NCBI RefSeq assembly: GCF_025370935.1
Contig: NC_133478.1
Span: forward strand, 15,543,468-15,607,467
From: Choristoneura fumiferana
Lineage: Eukaryota > Arthropoda > Insecta > Lepidoptera > Tortricidae
Direction: 5' to 3'
Length of the DNA stretch: 64,000 bases
The translations under genes were made by a program, and so were the position numbers. Each line of letters opens with the position of its first letter. The first letter of the stretch is position 1. A model generated the notes under the pieces. The model was not told where the DNA came from and made no database searches. It saw only the letters and a program-made list of their open reading frames with translations. Shown here one piece after another: positions 32,073 to 44,300 of this stretch.

Positions 32073-35000
32073 CATTCTGTTCTCGCTACTCGCTGGCGGT
32101 AGGACTAGTGCCTTAGATGCACCCTTTATACTTAATTGATTTGTTCATTATCTACATTCCATACAATTTAAAAACATATTTTTTCATAACAATACAAAAT
32201 ATAGTTAACCAAGGAAAGGAAATGCTTAGTAATATTATTATTATATTTAACTTTATTTTGTTCAAGTTTTAAAGAATTTCATTTTAATTCAAATTCTAAA
32301 TTATTTTTGTGCTAACGTATTTTAATTGCATTATTATTATAAGGATTTATTTACGTGTAAATAATAGTTCTATGTTGGACGTTATATTTTAAGGTTTCAA
32401 TAAAGTCTGTAAAATATTTAACTACAGAATATAATTAGAATAAGCTGTAGGAGACAAATGTTATAAACCTAAGCAAAGTTAACGTTATTTTTTTACGAAA
32501 CTGAAAGTCACACTCATAAATAAAAAGTGAACTTGAATATCCTTTATAATCAATGTCTCTCGCCATTGCGTAGACTGAGGTTCAAATACAGTTACCTCCT
32601 AGATTTAAATGAAATTTTGGTTGCAAATTGACACTTTGTATACATTTTGTTAATAAAATTGACTAGACAGCTTCACAAATAACAGCATAGCTATATGGAA
32701 TACTACTTTGTGTTTAAATATAAATACAGCTACAGGGATTTAATTTTTAAAAATTTGCTTTTTTTAATGCAAGATACGCATCTTTGCCTCTGTCTAATAT
32801 TAATATTATGATAGAGACAAACGCGCTTATCGCAATCTTAAAGCTACCAAAGGAATAGAATAAGATGAAATGACATTAAAGTACATGAATTCAATATCAT
32901 GAATTATATGATTATCACAGTGCCTTCCTTCTTTGTCCCAACAATTTTACTATAGGTTGTTGATTTTTATTATTTGCTATACGAAGTCTTCTTGTTGTTG
33001 TAGTTCGGTAATATCGTTTAATTTTGAGAAATGTTGGAAGCATTGATAAAGGAAATTTCTGTACCGGTTGCGAAGGAAAATTAGTTGACAGATCGGTTTA
33101 ACATTTAGTGTCAACTCAAGACACAAAATTGTAAATGTTCCTTTGAACTGGGGGTTGAATGGTTAAATTTGGAAGACTTCTTTTAGTTTCAGGGTGAAGG
33201 CTTGTTGTGTCGCTTTTTTTAATTCTAAGCGACAGATATTTGTGATTCCGTATCTGTTTATTCGAAAAATATTTTATTGGAGTGGTGAAACAGACCTTTA
33301 ATACAGTAAAATTGTTAGACGATTCAAACACTTACTCTCAGTCGGTTCGAGGTTTTCGCAGAAACCTCACCAGTCTATACTTACATACATTCAAATTATT
33401 AGACATACATTCAAATTATTAGTAGTAATGGAATGTCTGCTATCCTTAGGGTAAAGCATCCAGTGTTTTATAACACAGTCCTGTGTTTAACTTCAATATT
33501 TTTTTATTTCGACTGAATCCGACTGTTGTAAAAACGTTAACTAAATAATAACAATGTAATAGAGTATTAAATATAATGACCCGGATAACTCACGTCTTAA
33601 ATCGAGTTTAGCTCGACATGTTTCGGGCTAATCCGTAGCCCTTCGTCTCCGGAGCAACGGAGTTTCATGTTCAAAATGTAATAGAGTGTTAATACATAGT
33701 CTTTATTCTAAACTGAGGTAACTGTCAGTTTTTTTTAATCTCGTGTTTTTTTTCCTAGAATAAAAAGGAATATTAGCTTGTTTTTTAATAAATTACTGGA
33801 CATTTCACCCTGTGCAATTTTTTGATAACGCATACTTTAACCTTTTCACTGCCAATGAATTTCAATCCTTCAATACGCATCTGTTATATCTGTGCAATAT
33901 GAACTATAATACATTCATACCTATTATTCATGGCTTTATGGAACAACAGTTTGAACTTTTTTTTAATTACCGGTAATATCTGTGCACCATAGTATATTAT
34001 ACGTATATAAGGTTTCATGGAACCCGCCTGACCAGCTTATTTGATTTGGCGACGAAAAAGTTAAAATTGTATAAGAATTAACACAAATTGTCATTAAAAA
34101 ATCTGTGTTAAAATTTACATCTCAAACTAGCGCGTTTGATGACTATATTCTCACTATAACTGATATATTTGACTAGAAGTAGGTACTTACATACATTACT
34201 TTGGCTACGATTCATTAGATTTGTATTCTAATTATCAACCATGACAAACTACTTGATAAAACCGTAGTTGAAAAAAGTCCTATCTCTCAAACACCAACGC
34301 CAAGAGTAAGGGAGATAGAACAATTTATTCTTTCGGAACAAATATCAAATAACAAGGATAAGACACGTACAATATCAAAAACAGATAGAGTCAAACAATT
34401 ATTCAAATTACGACTAATTTAACCTGATCATTAATATAGATGGTTTAGATTATTTAACTTTAGATTAAAAATCTTTAACCGTTTCAACGACAACGGCAAC
34501 GGCATTTTCAGTTTCAATACTGGTTATTTTGTTTAAAAAGAGGTGAAAAGGTTAAAGATTATGTAAGTGGCAGTATTAATGAAATAGAGAGCCTTATTAA
34601 CGAGCCTTGTATATTAATGACCAGGCATAAGAAGGCTAGATGATCACAACTTTAGTGTTCATGTATACTTGGTACAATTAAATTGTAACGTGAGAGAAAC
34701 GTGCATCAATCGACGTATTAAAATTAGAAAGCATTTGATTTTTTAACACAATTTTCCCGGTTTTTTAACTTTTGGATACCAGTTACGTGCACGATCATTC
34801 ATGACTAAAAAAACGGATTTGTGAATAAAGACAGTGATTAAATATAAATATTGAATCAACAAGACAACAGCAAGATAAAAGTCTTATTACTATTTCAACA
34901 CGTCAATTGCTGCAGACCTTATCAACAAAATTACTCTAATTTATCGATACAAGCTATTTTTGCTCACTGTACTTTTTGTTGATTGTACTTGCATTGTCAT

Positions 35001-37556
35001 TCAACCTACCAGTGAATCAAAAGTAACTTGTAAGATTTGGAATAAACAAACAAATATACGAGGTGAAATTAATAAAAAGCTTATAAAGAAAGTATTTCAC
35101 CACTTTTTACAAAGAAAGATAATCTCATTCTTTACAAATGTCTGATTAATACAATACTTTGGTCACACTTGGACTTGCACGACGATATTAGTGAAAGACC
35201 GTATCAATCATAAAAATAATGTCGTTACGACGTTAATAAATATGTTTACCAAGGATATTTGTCAAAGATAATTGGAAATGCTTATTATAAGAAAACAAGT
35301 AATACACACAAAAAGCCTACAGAAAAAACTAACTTAGATGACTAAAAATAGATTTTTCTCGGTAAACTCTTAAGACACAAATACACTATTAGATAAGAGT
35401 GACTAGAATTTAAAGCAGTTTTAAATCACGTATTGACAAGGAAACACTAGTATTGTGCTAGCTTATTTAATAAATAAATTCTTTTTTCTTAACAATAATA
35501 TTGAATGAAAATGAATTGTAATTTATACACAAAGGAATGTATAGGCCATCTTATAACTAGAAATATGTCGTTTTACGTAAATTTGTGCGGTTACACCTGT
35601 TCACGTCCAACTTTAGAGTTATTTCCTTTCTAAAGTAATTTATTAGCATAGTTCAAAGCGAATTTAACCTTTGTCGCTTCCGCGTATTCGACAGAAAGTA
35701 ATTTTTTATCTGTTTTTATGTGGTTAAAGGACTTCCTCAGATTAACCTAATGGCCTGGCTCGCAACATTTTAACCTTTTCAATTCTAATTTTAATATGTA
35801 TTTTGTCACTGTATCCGAAAACGGCTTACATAAGATTTAATCTCATCAGCTTCAAACATCGTTACATAGGTAAACGTAACATTGAAAAGGTTAAAAAAGT
35901 GAAGTCTCATACTAATTGTAATTGAATTATTTTTATAGACGACGTGATACATCTCCTTACCCAATTTTGGCATTTTGGCTAAACTTGTAATTATTAATTT
36001 GCCTTTATTAAAGGTTGTTATTTATATTCCCTAACGCGGCTAACATAGGATATACCAATATAAGCGCCGTTTGCTGCGTATACTATGTAAAATGGTAAAA
36101 GTTTTCGTCAAATTTTTTGATGGCTTCTGAAGTGTTTCGAACTTTCGAATGCCATTTCAAGTTTCTTACGAATTGACTGATAATTTGGCCGTCACCAAAA
36201 ATCCAAATTACCATCTACATGTGATGGATAGACAAAGAGCAAAAGGAGCTTAATTTTATAAATAAATTCGTATAATGCTTGAAGTAATCCAGAATTGAGC
36301 ATTGATCTAACACTATTTTGGATGCGTAACATTAAATTTGCTACTAACTTCAGAATATAGAATATACCAGAAGCCGTGTTACAAGATCTGCGTACTGTTA
36401 GTGTCCGGATGCGGTTAATGTACGACCACATAGTTGTCGGCCTGAAATGTACGACATTAATGCAAGACCTGGTGATTCATGCCTTCATGTAATTTGCATA
36501 AAGCCACAAATGATCGGAACGCAACGTAGGTACATTTTTGTCGTTTATTCCGGGTCTACAATTACAGGTCGTATCACAGACCTTATTTCGAGATAGACCG
36601 TAAGAGTTTACGTACCTTGCGTGTAAAAAGTTTGATCCACGGTTAAAGTTTTCTTCGACCTAAATGCGCGATGCGCTTTGAAAAGGCCGCTTACATACAT
36701 TTTAGCACTTCTAAACTACGTTTTAAATTAAATCGCGATTTTTCTCTAGCAAGCGACCAATATAAAATAGAGTAATGTAAAAAAGGAGACTTTTTTACGC
36801 ACTTCTAAACTACTCGCGATCTCTTATAAAATAGAGTAATGTAACGTCTATCTAAGCCTTTATCGTCGTTAATCAATTGACTAATACTTAATATCCAATT
36901 GTGCGTTTAAGACGAAAATAGTATAAAAAGGCAATATGACTTGATTATGAACTGTCAGTACTACTATTGATTCCAAAATAGCGACATGTCAATCCTAGAG
37001 AGCTAGTTGAGTAAACATCCTTTTAAAATGTACTTTTGTTGTCTTATCGACCTAACAAACTTTCATTCGACCTGTAGTCCGATAAAGAGTAGAAAACGAG
37101 AATGCCATTTTATTGACACTTCAAGTTTTTTGGTACAATACTCGAACATCGACACAATTTTCAAAAAAGTTTGGAAAATTTCGCATCTCAAAATCTATAT
37201 CGCTAAGAACTTTATTTACTTAGTGTGCTTTAAGATTTTTTTCCAAGTATACTTAATATTGGCTACATAGAAACGATCTTTAAGTCCGTCGATAGTATAC
37301 TTTGTCGTCTGTCATAGATAACCATGTGAAATTTTCACAGAGGGTGAATTACTGTGGCCATAAAACAATTGGAGGTTTCTAGGCAAGCGTGATCCATTTT
37401 AGGCCACATTCGCTTACCATCAGACGCGGCTGTGGTCAAACGTAAGCCTATTTTGCATTGGAAAAAGTCAACAGTAAATTCTGAATAATAATTTGAATAA
37501 AGAAACATAAAAGCTAGATTCCTAAAACGTATATCAAAAAAAATATTGGACACTTA
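32073..37556. other. AT-rich intergenic region between convergent genes
   Basis: No host exon recognised in 5.5 kb. Small items: a 21-bp tandem duplication at about 33384-33421 (ACATACATTCAAATTATTAG twice); a repeat at 33570-33668 (CGTCTTAAATCGAGTTTAGC, CTAATCCGTAGCCCTTC) related to 56790-56930; a family A remnant at 34950-35000; a local duplication at 36703-36843 sharing GCACTTCTAAACTAC and TATAAAATAGAGTAATGTAA. Confidence 0.5.
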
Positions 37557-37650
37557 GGGGCTGTTTCACCATCCATTGATTAGTGTTAACTGACGGTTAA
37601 ATGTGTTGCCGTCTTCGTCTATTCGAACAAATGGATGGTGAAACAGCCCC
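37557..37650. repeat. PIF/Harbinger-type MITE, half-length copy
   Basis: Same ends (GGGGCTGTTTCACCATCC / GGATGGTGAAACAGCCCC) as 17153-17293. After TCTATTCGAACAAA the sequence jumps to the last 18 bp, so most of the second arm is deleted. Confidence 0.8.
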
Positions 37651-38282
37651 TAAGTTTTCTTTTGTCAATTAAACCATAAACATGAAGATAGTCCGTTAGA
37701 GTTCCGTGTGACGTCACGCCTTCATACACTTTTTATGGGAGCGCCAAAGTTCGCATACTCTTCGCAAGTCATACCGTAATTTTTGTCCGAATCATCGTCT
37801 GTCATAATTTTTTCCCACTAAAACCTTAAAATTGTTTGAATTTTTTAAATGGTCATCCTATAGAATTCTATAGGTTAGGTGAGATTTGTTTTATAACAAT
37901 TCTGAACAATTATTGGATTCAGAGAAAAAAGTTATGACAAACGATCATTCTGACAAACATTACATTCGGACTTACGATAAGTATGCGAGCCGATATGGAC
38001 CCACTTTTTATCTACCCTCCTAACGCCCAAGTAAAATATTTGATTTATAAACATCAAACTTTATGTCATTTATGATAGAGTTTGATGTTCAAATTACAAT
38101 AAGTCCTTTATAAAGGACTCTGGGCGTCAGTAGGGTATTTCTTATTACAGACATCCTTCCATTCATTATTTACTCTTTATCGGACTTTATATGAGCTAAA
38201 GCTAAACACCACAAACGAAACTTAAGGCTTATCAAGCATTAGAGCCACTGCGAGCGAAATAGCAACGGATAGAGAAGAGCAC

Positions 38283-38369
38283 TCAAGGAGTGGTTTGAAG
38301 CCAAGCGCGCAAGCCTCTCGCTCTCTCCGCCACGCCACCTTCCGAGTTGTCCTGAAGAGATGGTTCCGG
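38283..38369 (-). CDS. CEP164: CEP164 last exon (C-terminus)
   Basis: Acceptor ATATCTTCAG, phase 0; encodes PEPSLQDNSEGGVAERARGL then RAWLQTTP and TGA. The 'RGLRAWLQ' end resembles the 'ANRRWLERV' motif close to the C-terminus of vertebrate CEP164. A MITE lies 45 bp upstream of it in the transcript (38414-38546). I see no AATAAA in the next 200 bp. Confidence 0.65.
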   Translation of the reverse strand, partial: PEPSLQDNSEGGVAERARGLRAWLQTTP

Positions 38370-41300
38370 CTGAAGATATAAAATCAAAATTCATTGTCAT
38401 CTCCGTCTATGTACAGTCAAGTGTAAAATTATGAACTTATTCAAAGTTTCAAAAAGAAGTACCACTGACCCTTATTCCGACGCAATAAGGCCGTAGTAAC
38501 ATATTTTTGAGTGGTTCGAATAGATACTTATTTTTTCACTTGACTGTACGTCCCAATGGTGGGCACAGGCCTCCTCTCAGAAAAGTGCGAGCCTAGACTT
38601 GAAACCACAACCCTCTGCTTCAGAAGTCATAGGTCAGCCATCAAGCTACCACGGTTACAGTTGAATTCGATTCAGCTAAAATACTTTTTCATTAAAAAAA
38701 AAACAAGATAACAAATAGTGAATCAAATTACACTTGCAGAACCGATTTTCATAAATACATAAATAAAAATAAATAAAATATCATGGGACACTTGACACCA
38801 ATTGACCTAGTCCCAAACTAAGCAAAGCTTGTACTATGGATACTAGGCAACGGATAAACATACTTATATAGATAACTACATACTTAAATACATCCAAGAC
38901 CCGAGAAAAAACTTTCGTATTATTCATACAAACATCTGCCCCGGCCGGGAATCGAACCCGGGACCTCAAGCTTCAAAATAAATTTTGCATAAGACTTCTT
39001 CAGCCAGTCTTGACAAGAAAAAAAAATATTCCAAATCGGAACACCATTGTCGGTGTAGTCAGTAAACATAGCGCTTCTTTAAAATTAAAATTAAATAGGT
39101 AATTCTATTTTATTTCATTTTAAAATTCAACCAGATTGTGAAATTAAATTAAAATTCAAACTGATGAATAGGTATGAAAGGCATAGATGGTATAGGTATG
39201 GTTGTAAGTTGCATAATTACACTTTTAAGGGAGGTCATAAATTTTGGAAATGTGAATATATGAAAATGTTTCAGTTTAATTTTAAAGGTGCGATAGGTAC
39301 TTAACTTAGATAAAACGTATGTATATACCACCCTGTACAGGGTGTATAGGATGTCCCAGAAACCAAGGATAATCCCTCTGCTAATTATCTCATAAAATAA
39401 CTAATTTCAGGTTTAATAAAATGGTTTACTTTATGAAATAATGTACTGTTTATATGCAGGGTTACTTTTAAGGTGCTGTCTCATTTCGAGTACCTTTTGT
39501 TGCTTATAAGTGTATACTTACAGCTGAGAGTGTCATTCTGGTGTGGGACGTTGTGGGCGCATTGCACGAACTGGTTTCCGGTGACGCTGCAAATATAATA
39601 TTAACATTTAAATTGAAATCAAAGTGATGTGTCGAAGCGAAGTGATTTCTTCGAGTTAAGGCCATTGCACATCGCGTTTTAAACGCGCCGTCGATGCGCG
39701 TTTGTATCGATAGAAACGCGATACGCACGCGAGTAAAATAAAGAGAAAATTCAACAAGAAATAAATTAAAAACAATTACATTCTTAAAAAAAAACACTTA
39801 AAAATTATTAAAATAAAATTAAAAAAACGTGGTTTTAAAAAGGATCACGTTGGGAGTCAAAAACGCGGTACGCAAAAACTCTTACCGGTGTGGTGCCCGG
39901 TATGAGCGGTAGCGGGGCGGGCGTCGAGCGCACGCCATATGTCACGGACGTCAGCGTGCAGCGCGCGGAGCGAGCGGAGCACCGCGCCGCCCGCCGCCAC
40001 TGACAAAGACCCCGAGCTGCCTGACGACCCGGAACTCTGCTCCTGTTAGCGGGGCTAAACGTTAGCTTTTATTATCAAAATAGATACGCGTGCCACTTAT
40101 GTATTAGGCCAAAATAGAACAGACAGAATTCGGGTTCCATATGACATTTGATTGAATAAGGTGTCTCTGTGTTAGACGATTTCTAAATTTGCCACATTCT
40201 ATATAACGCGTTCTTAGAGAATCAAGAGTTAATACAAAGTCAAAATAATCCACCATTTTAATTTATACCTTCTAGAAATTGTATGAAGTCTAGATTAAAA
40301 TGGGGTCTTATTTTGAGTTGACTCGTGATGTGAGTGTGAATTATTATGCAAATATAGATAAGCATAAAGCAACTAAAGTTTAGTGAAGAAAAAAATAATT
40401 CGTTTGAAAGGCTAAAGATTGAAAAAAAAACTGAGTTAAACACAGATTTAATTACAAATATCTGTCACTGGAAATCTGTCAAAAACTGGCGTTTAATTAC
40501 ATATTACCTCTATATAATATAGCTTTGAATAATGGTCCTTATAACCTATTTATACAGAGAAAAAAAAACAAGAACGTTAAAATATTTCTATTAAAAAAGT
40601 ACCCACAAAAAATGTGTTCAATTGCTCCATAATTTCTAGGAAGTGATAAATTATACGAAACAAAACAACTTAGAGACAAGAAAACCAACAGAGCGTTTAA
40701 ACGAAAAATGAGTGACAATGCGAAATCCAACCTAAAAATAAAACGAAGAAAGAGACAACGATTTGGAGTAACAAAACGGTCGAATTGATTCAATTGAACT
40801 GACACTCGAAGATGTAAAAAACTGAACGACAATAGTGAAAAAGCCAAAAGAACCGAAAAGAAAAATAGCCAAGTGCAAGTCGACTACGCACATGAAACTA
40901 AATTGAACCAAAATGAAAGCTTGTCACATAGCCGTTGAACCTGTATAGCGGGGTTAGCGGCGAGTGTCTTGAGAGCGCGTTCTATATGCCGCAGCCGGAT
41001 TTCCTTTTCCCCCAGCAACGCACGCGCACGGTGCAGTGCCACCTCCAACTCCGTAGCTTCGCGCTCCTCCTAACACCATCACACTTAATGAATAAGTACT
41101 AGATTACTTAATTTTCGAGATTTCAGAAGTGCTACCCTCTCCAGGTCTGTCACTGGTGAGAGAATTTAAAATATTCAAACCACAAAAGATCCGACTCAAA
41201 AACATCCCAATACTTGAAGATCAATTTTACATTACATCCATTTCTAAAACGCTGAAATGTTTAACGAAGTAAAAATAACAAAATAAGCAAGGTTTTAAGC

Positions 41301-44300
41301 AACCTTACATTGGATACCTTTGATATTGAAATTGAGAAGAGAACGTAAAGAACGGTCAGCAGTTCTCTTGTTACCTTGGCAGTAGAGTCGTGTGTAGATT
41401 ATTATGAGCACCGTAACCGCTCATCCACTTCTGCTGCTGACTGTACTGTTAGTGCAGCAATAATTATCGAAGATGATTTATATTCATCCATTTTAAGATC
41501 CAGATCGATCAAGTCAATATCTTAGGCTATGAGTGGATGAAAACAGTGCAAGTGTTTAGTTAGAGCACGACACATACAATGTCCTATCAATTGTAGAAAA
41601 TTTTAAAAGTGAAAATCGCGAAAGTTTAAACAATATAGCTCAAGATACATTGGATTAAATATTGCTCGCCTCTCTGAGGCGGGACATGACGAACTGTAAA
41701 CCAAACATTACTAAGATACCATACAATAAATATATGTAATAGATTGTTTGATTACTTCTCAATGTTCTAAAATAAATAATCAAACTAAATCAGTTAACCA
41801 TTGTTGCACAGGGTGCACTTCCTTATCTATAGCATGTGTATACTCACAGAGGGCGCTCTATGCGGTGACAGCTCATTCCTCGTCTCCTTCAGAGCGGCAC
41901 GTCGTCTTTTGAGAACGGCGCGCGCTCGCCGCATGCCCTCTCGCTCTATCAGCGCCCGATGACGCACGAACTCGAGCTCGGGCGTGTCCGCTGTTGCTAC
42001 GGCGCCTAAGGGTAATATCAATACTGAATACGTTGAAAATATTTATTTTGGTAGACTTTTATGACAGAAATGGAGTTAAGAAGCAACTAAAATTAGAATC
42101 AACCTTCGTTATTTATTACACAAGAGATTAAAACAGAACTATTGTAGCATTCGCCTAGTTTAGCGAATGAGTATTCTACCCTCTTAAAGCAAAAGTTGGT
42201 ATCTCAAAAAAAATACTTTTAAGGTGATTTTTCACCGGCGAGGCGAGACGAGAATTGAAATTTGTATGGCGGCGCCCGCGGCGGCTCGCGGCGGGCACGC
42301 TAGAATGCAAACAAATTTCAATTCTCGTCTCGCCTCGTCTCATCTCGCCTCGCCGGTGGAAAATCACCTTTAGAGTTATTTATTAAATTATGTAGCTTAT
42401 GACATTTTCTGCATCAGATGGTGGTAACTCTATTTGTTTTTGTGATACCGCCTTTAGCATAAGACTGCCCAGTATTGCATATTATAGACTCTCGCTTTGC
42501 AGACCAGCTTCCGCAACGACTTTCTCTGGACCAAGTATAACAAAAAGGATTAAAACTGAACTATTGTATCACGTAACGTACAGTCAAGTGTAAAGATATG
42601 AACTTATTCAAAGTTTCAAAAATAAGTACCACAGACTCTTATTCCGACTCAATAAGGCCGTAGTATCATATTTTTGAGTGGTTCGAATAGATATTTTTTT
42701 TTGCAATTGACTGTACCTAGTTCACCGAATGGGTACCGCAGGCTGTACGCGGGCTGGCAGGCCAAGTCGGGGAACTGGTCTTCAAGATCATCCAACTTCC
42801 GCAGCTGTTGCCGTAGAGACTCTAATGGGCTGGACCAGCCTTCGCCTCGTCTAAAAATAATAAAATTTCATTTTTTGTTTATACATATTAGAGGGGCCAA
42901 ATGAGCATGTGGTCCACCTGATGGGAAGCAATCACCGCTGCCCATTTTATGTTATATATTTAGGAATGAAAATGAATTCGTGGACGAATGATTGATTTAG
43001 CCTTAGCCGAGCGGATTGAATGACCGAAGACTTCCGTGGAGTGAATGGGACGGGCGATTGAGTTAGCGAGTTAAAGAAATTGAGATACGATCGGAAGAGC
43101 CTTGCTGCTACATGTCTTTTCTTTTAACTTTTTAATCCCGTATTTAACTTGTTTAAACTCTGTTTTTTATTTTTTTAAACGTGTTTGTTACCACAGAACT
43201 CCGTCATTTATGAACCGATTTGAAAAAAAAATATTGCGTTCGTCTAGGAATGTCTTCAATTAGGTCCCATAAGCACCAAATCAGGATCTGATGATTGGAT
43301 CTTAAGGAAATCGAGGGAACTCTTCAAATGTTGTAGGGACACCTATAGTAACTCGTGTATTTGCTCTTGAAAATCATAATTTGGTGAAGTGGAACTGATG
43401 ATGAAGACCACAGTTGACCATCGGAGTTACTACTCGATAACAAGTATTTCACGGGTTAAATTTTAATTACTTTGACACAGTTGCTAAGCAATTTATGCTC
43501 CTCGTAATGCATATGGTAAAACGGGTGGTGAAGCACCAGGACTCCTCAATAATTAACGTCTCTGCATCGGAAAAAGCAATCTTTCGTAAAAGGTGACGAG
43601 CAGTTGTTATTAAACTATTGTATCTTAGATTATTTACACTAAAAAGCGTGAAAAAAAATGTATAACAAAAAATTGAACCGACTACAAAAAACCATGAAAA
43701 TAATTTTCTACTAATCTGAAGTTTTTTGTAGTCGATTCAATTTTCTGTTATATATATTTTTTTATATTAATTTGAAGAGTTGTTTCCTTCACACGATCCC
43801 AGATATATAAACGAAATGTTAGTAAATCATTACTCAACAAATTACACTTACTTTGGTGAGTAGTTTAGTCGCGACGTTGACGCCGATTTTAATCTAGTGA
43901 AGCACCTGCGCCGCCCGTGACCTGAAAGGCCACGCGATTTGAATTAAATCTTACGACGTACGACATACAGTCGGTTTCCGCGCGTACTTTTTCGGTATTA
44001 CCGTTAATCGTCTCTTTGGGCTTCTCGTCCGCTGTCGTAGCGTCGGAGGAGTCGTGGACATCTGTGTTAGCTGAAAAAAAAAATTGAGTCAAAAATCGAA
44101 GTCATACTTTTCAACCTTAATGTTACGACAGTAAATCCTTGTATAAATACATATTTTTGGAACATTGTCCATATATCTCCTTGCAGTAGACCAGTGTTCG
44201 TCAAATTGCGGCCCGCAGCCGATATTTTTGCGGCCCGCATATGCAACGATTTTAGTAGGTAATGAGGGCTATCGTTTTTTGTCTCACTAGATGGCGCACT

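Noticed and set aside
43956..43961. Stronger-looking donor GTAAGA for CEP164 exon 14
   Set aside because: It leaves phase 0, whereas exon 15 is open only in phase 2; the adjacent GTACGT donor six bases upstream gives the right phase.
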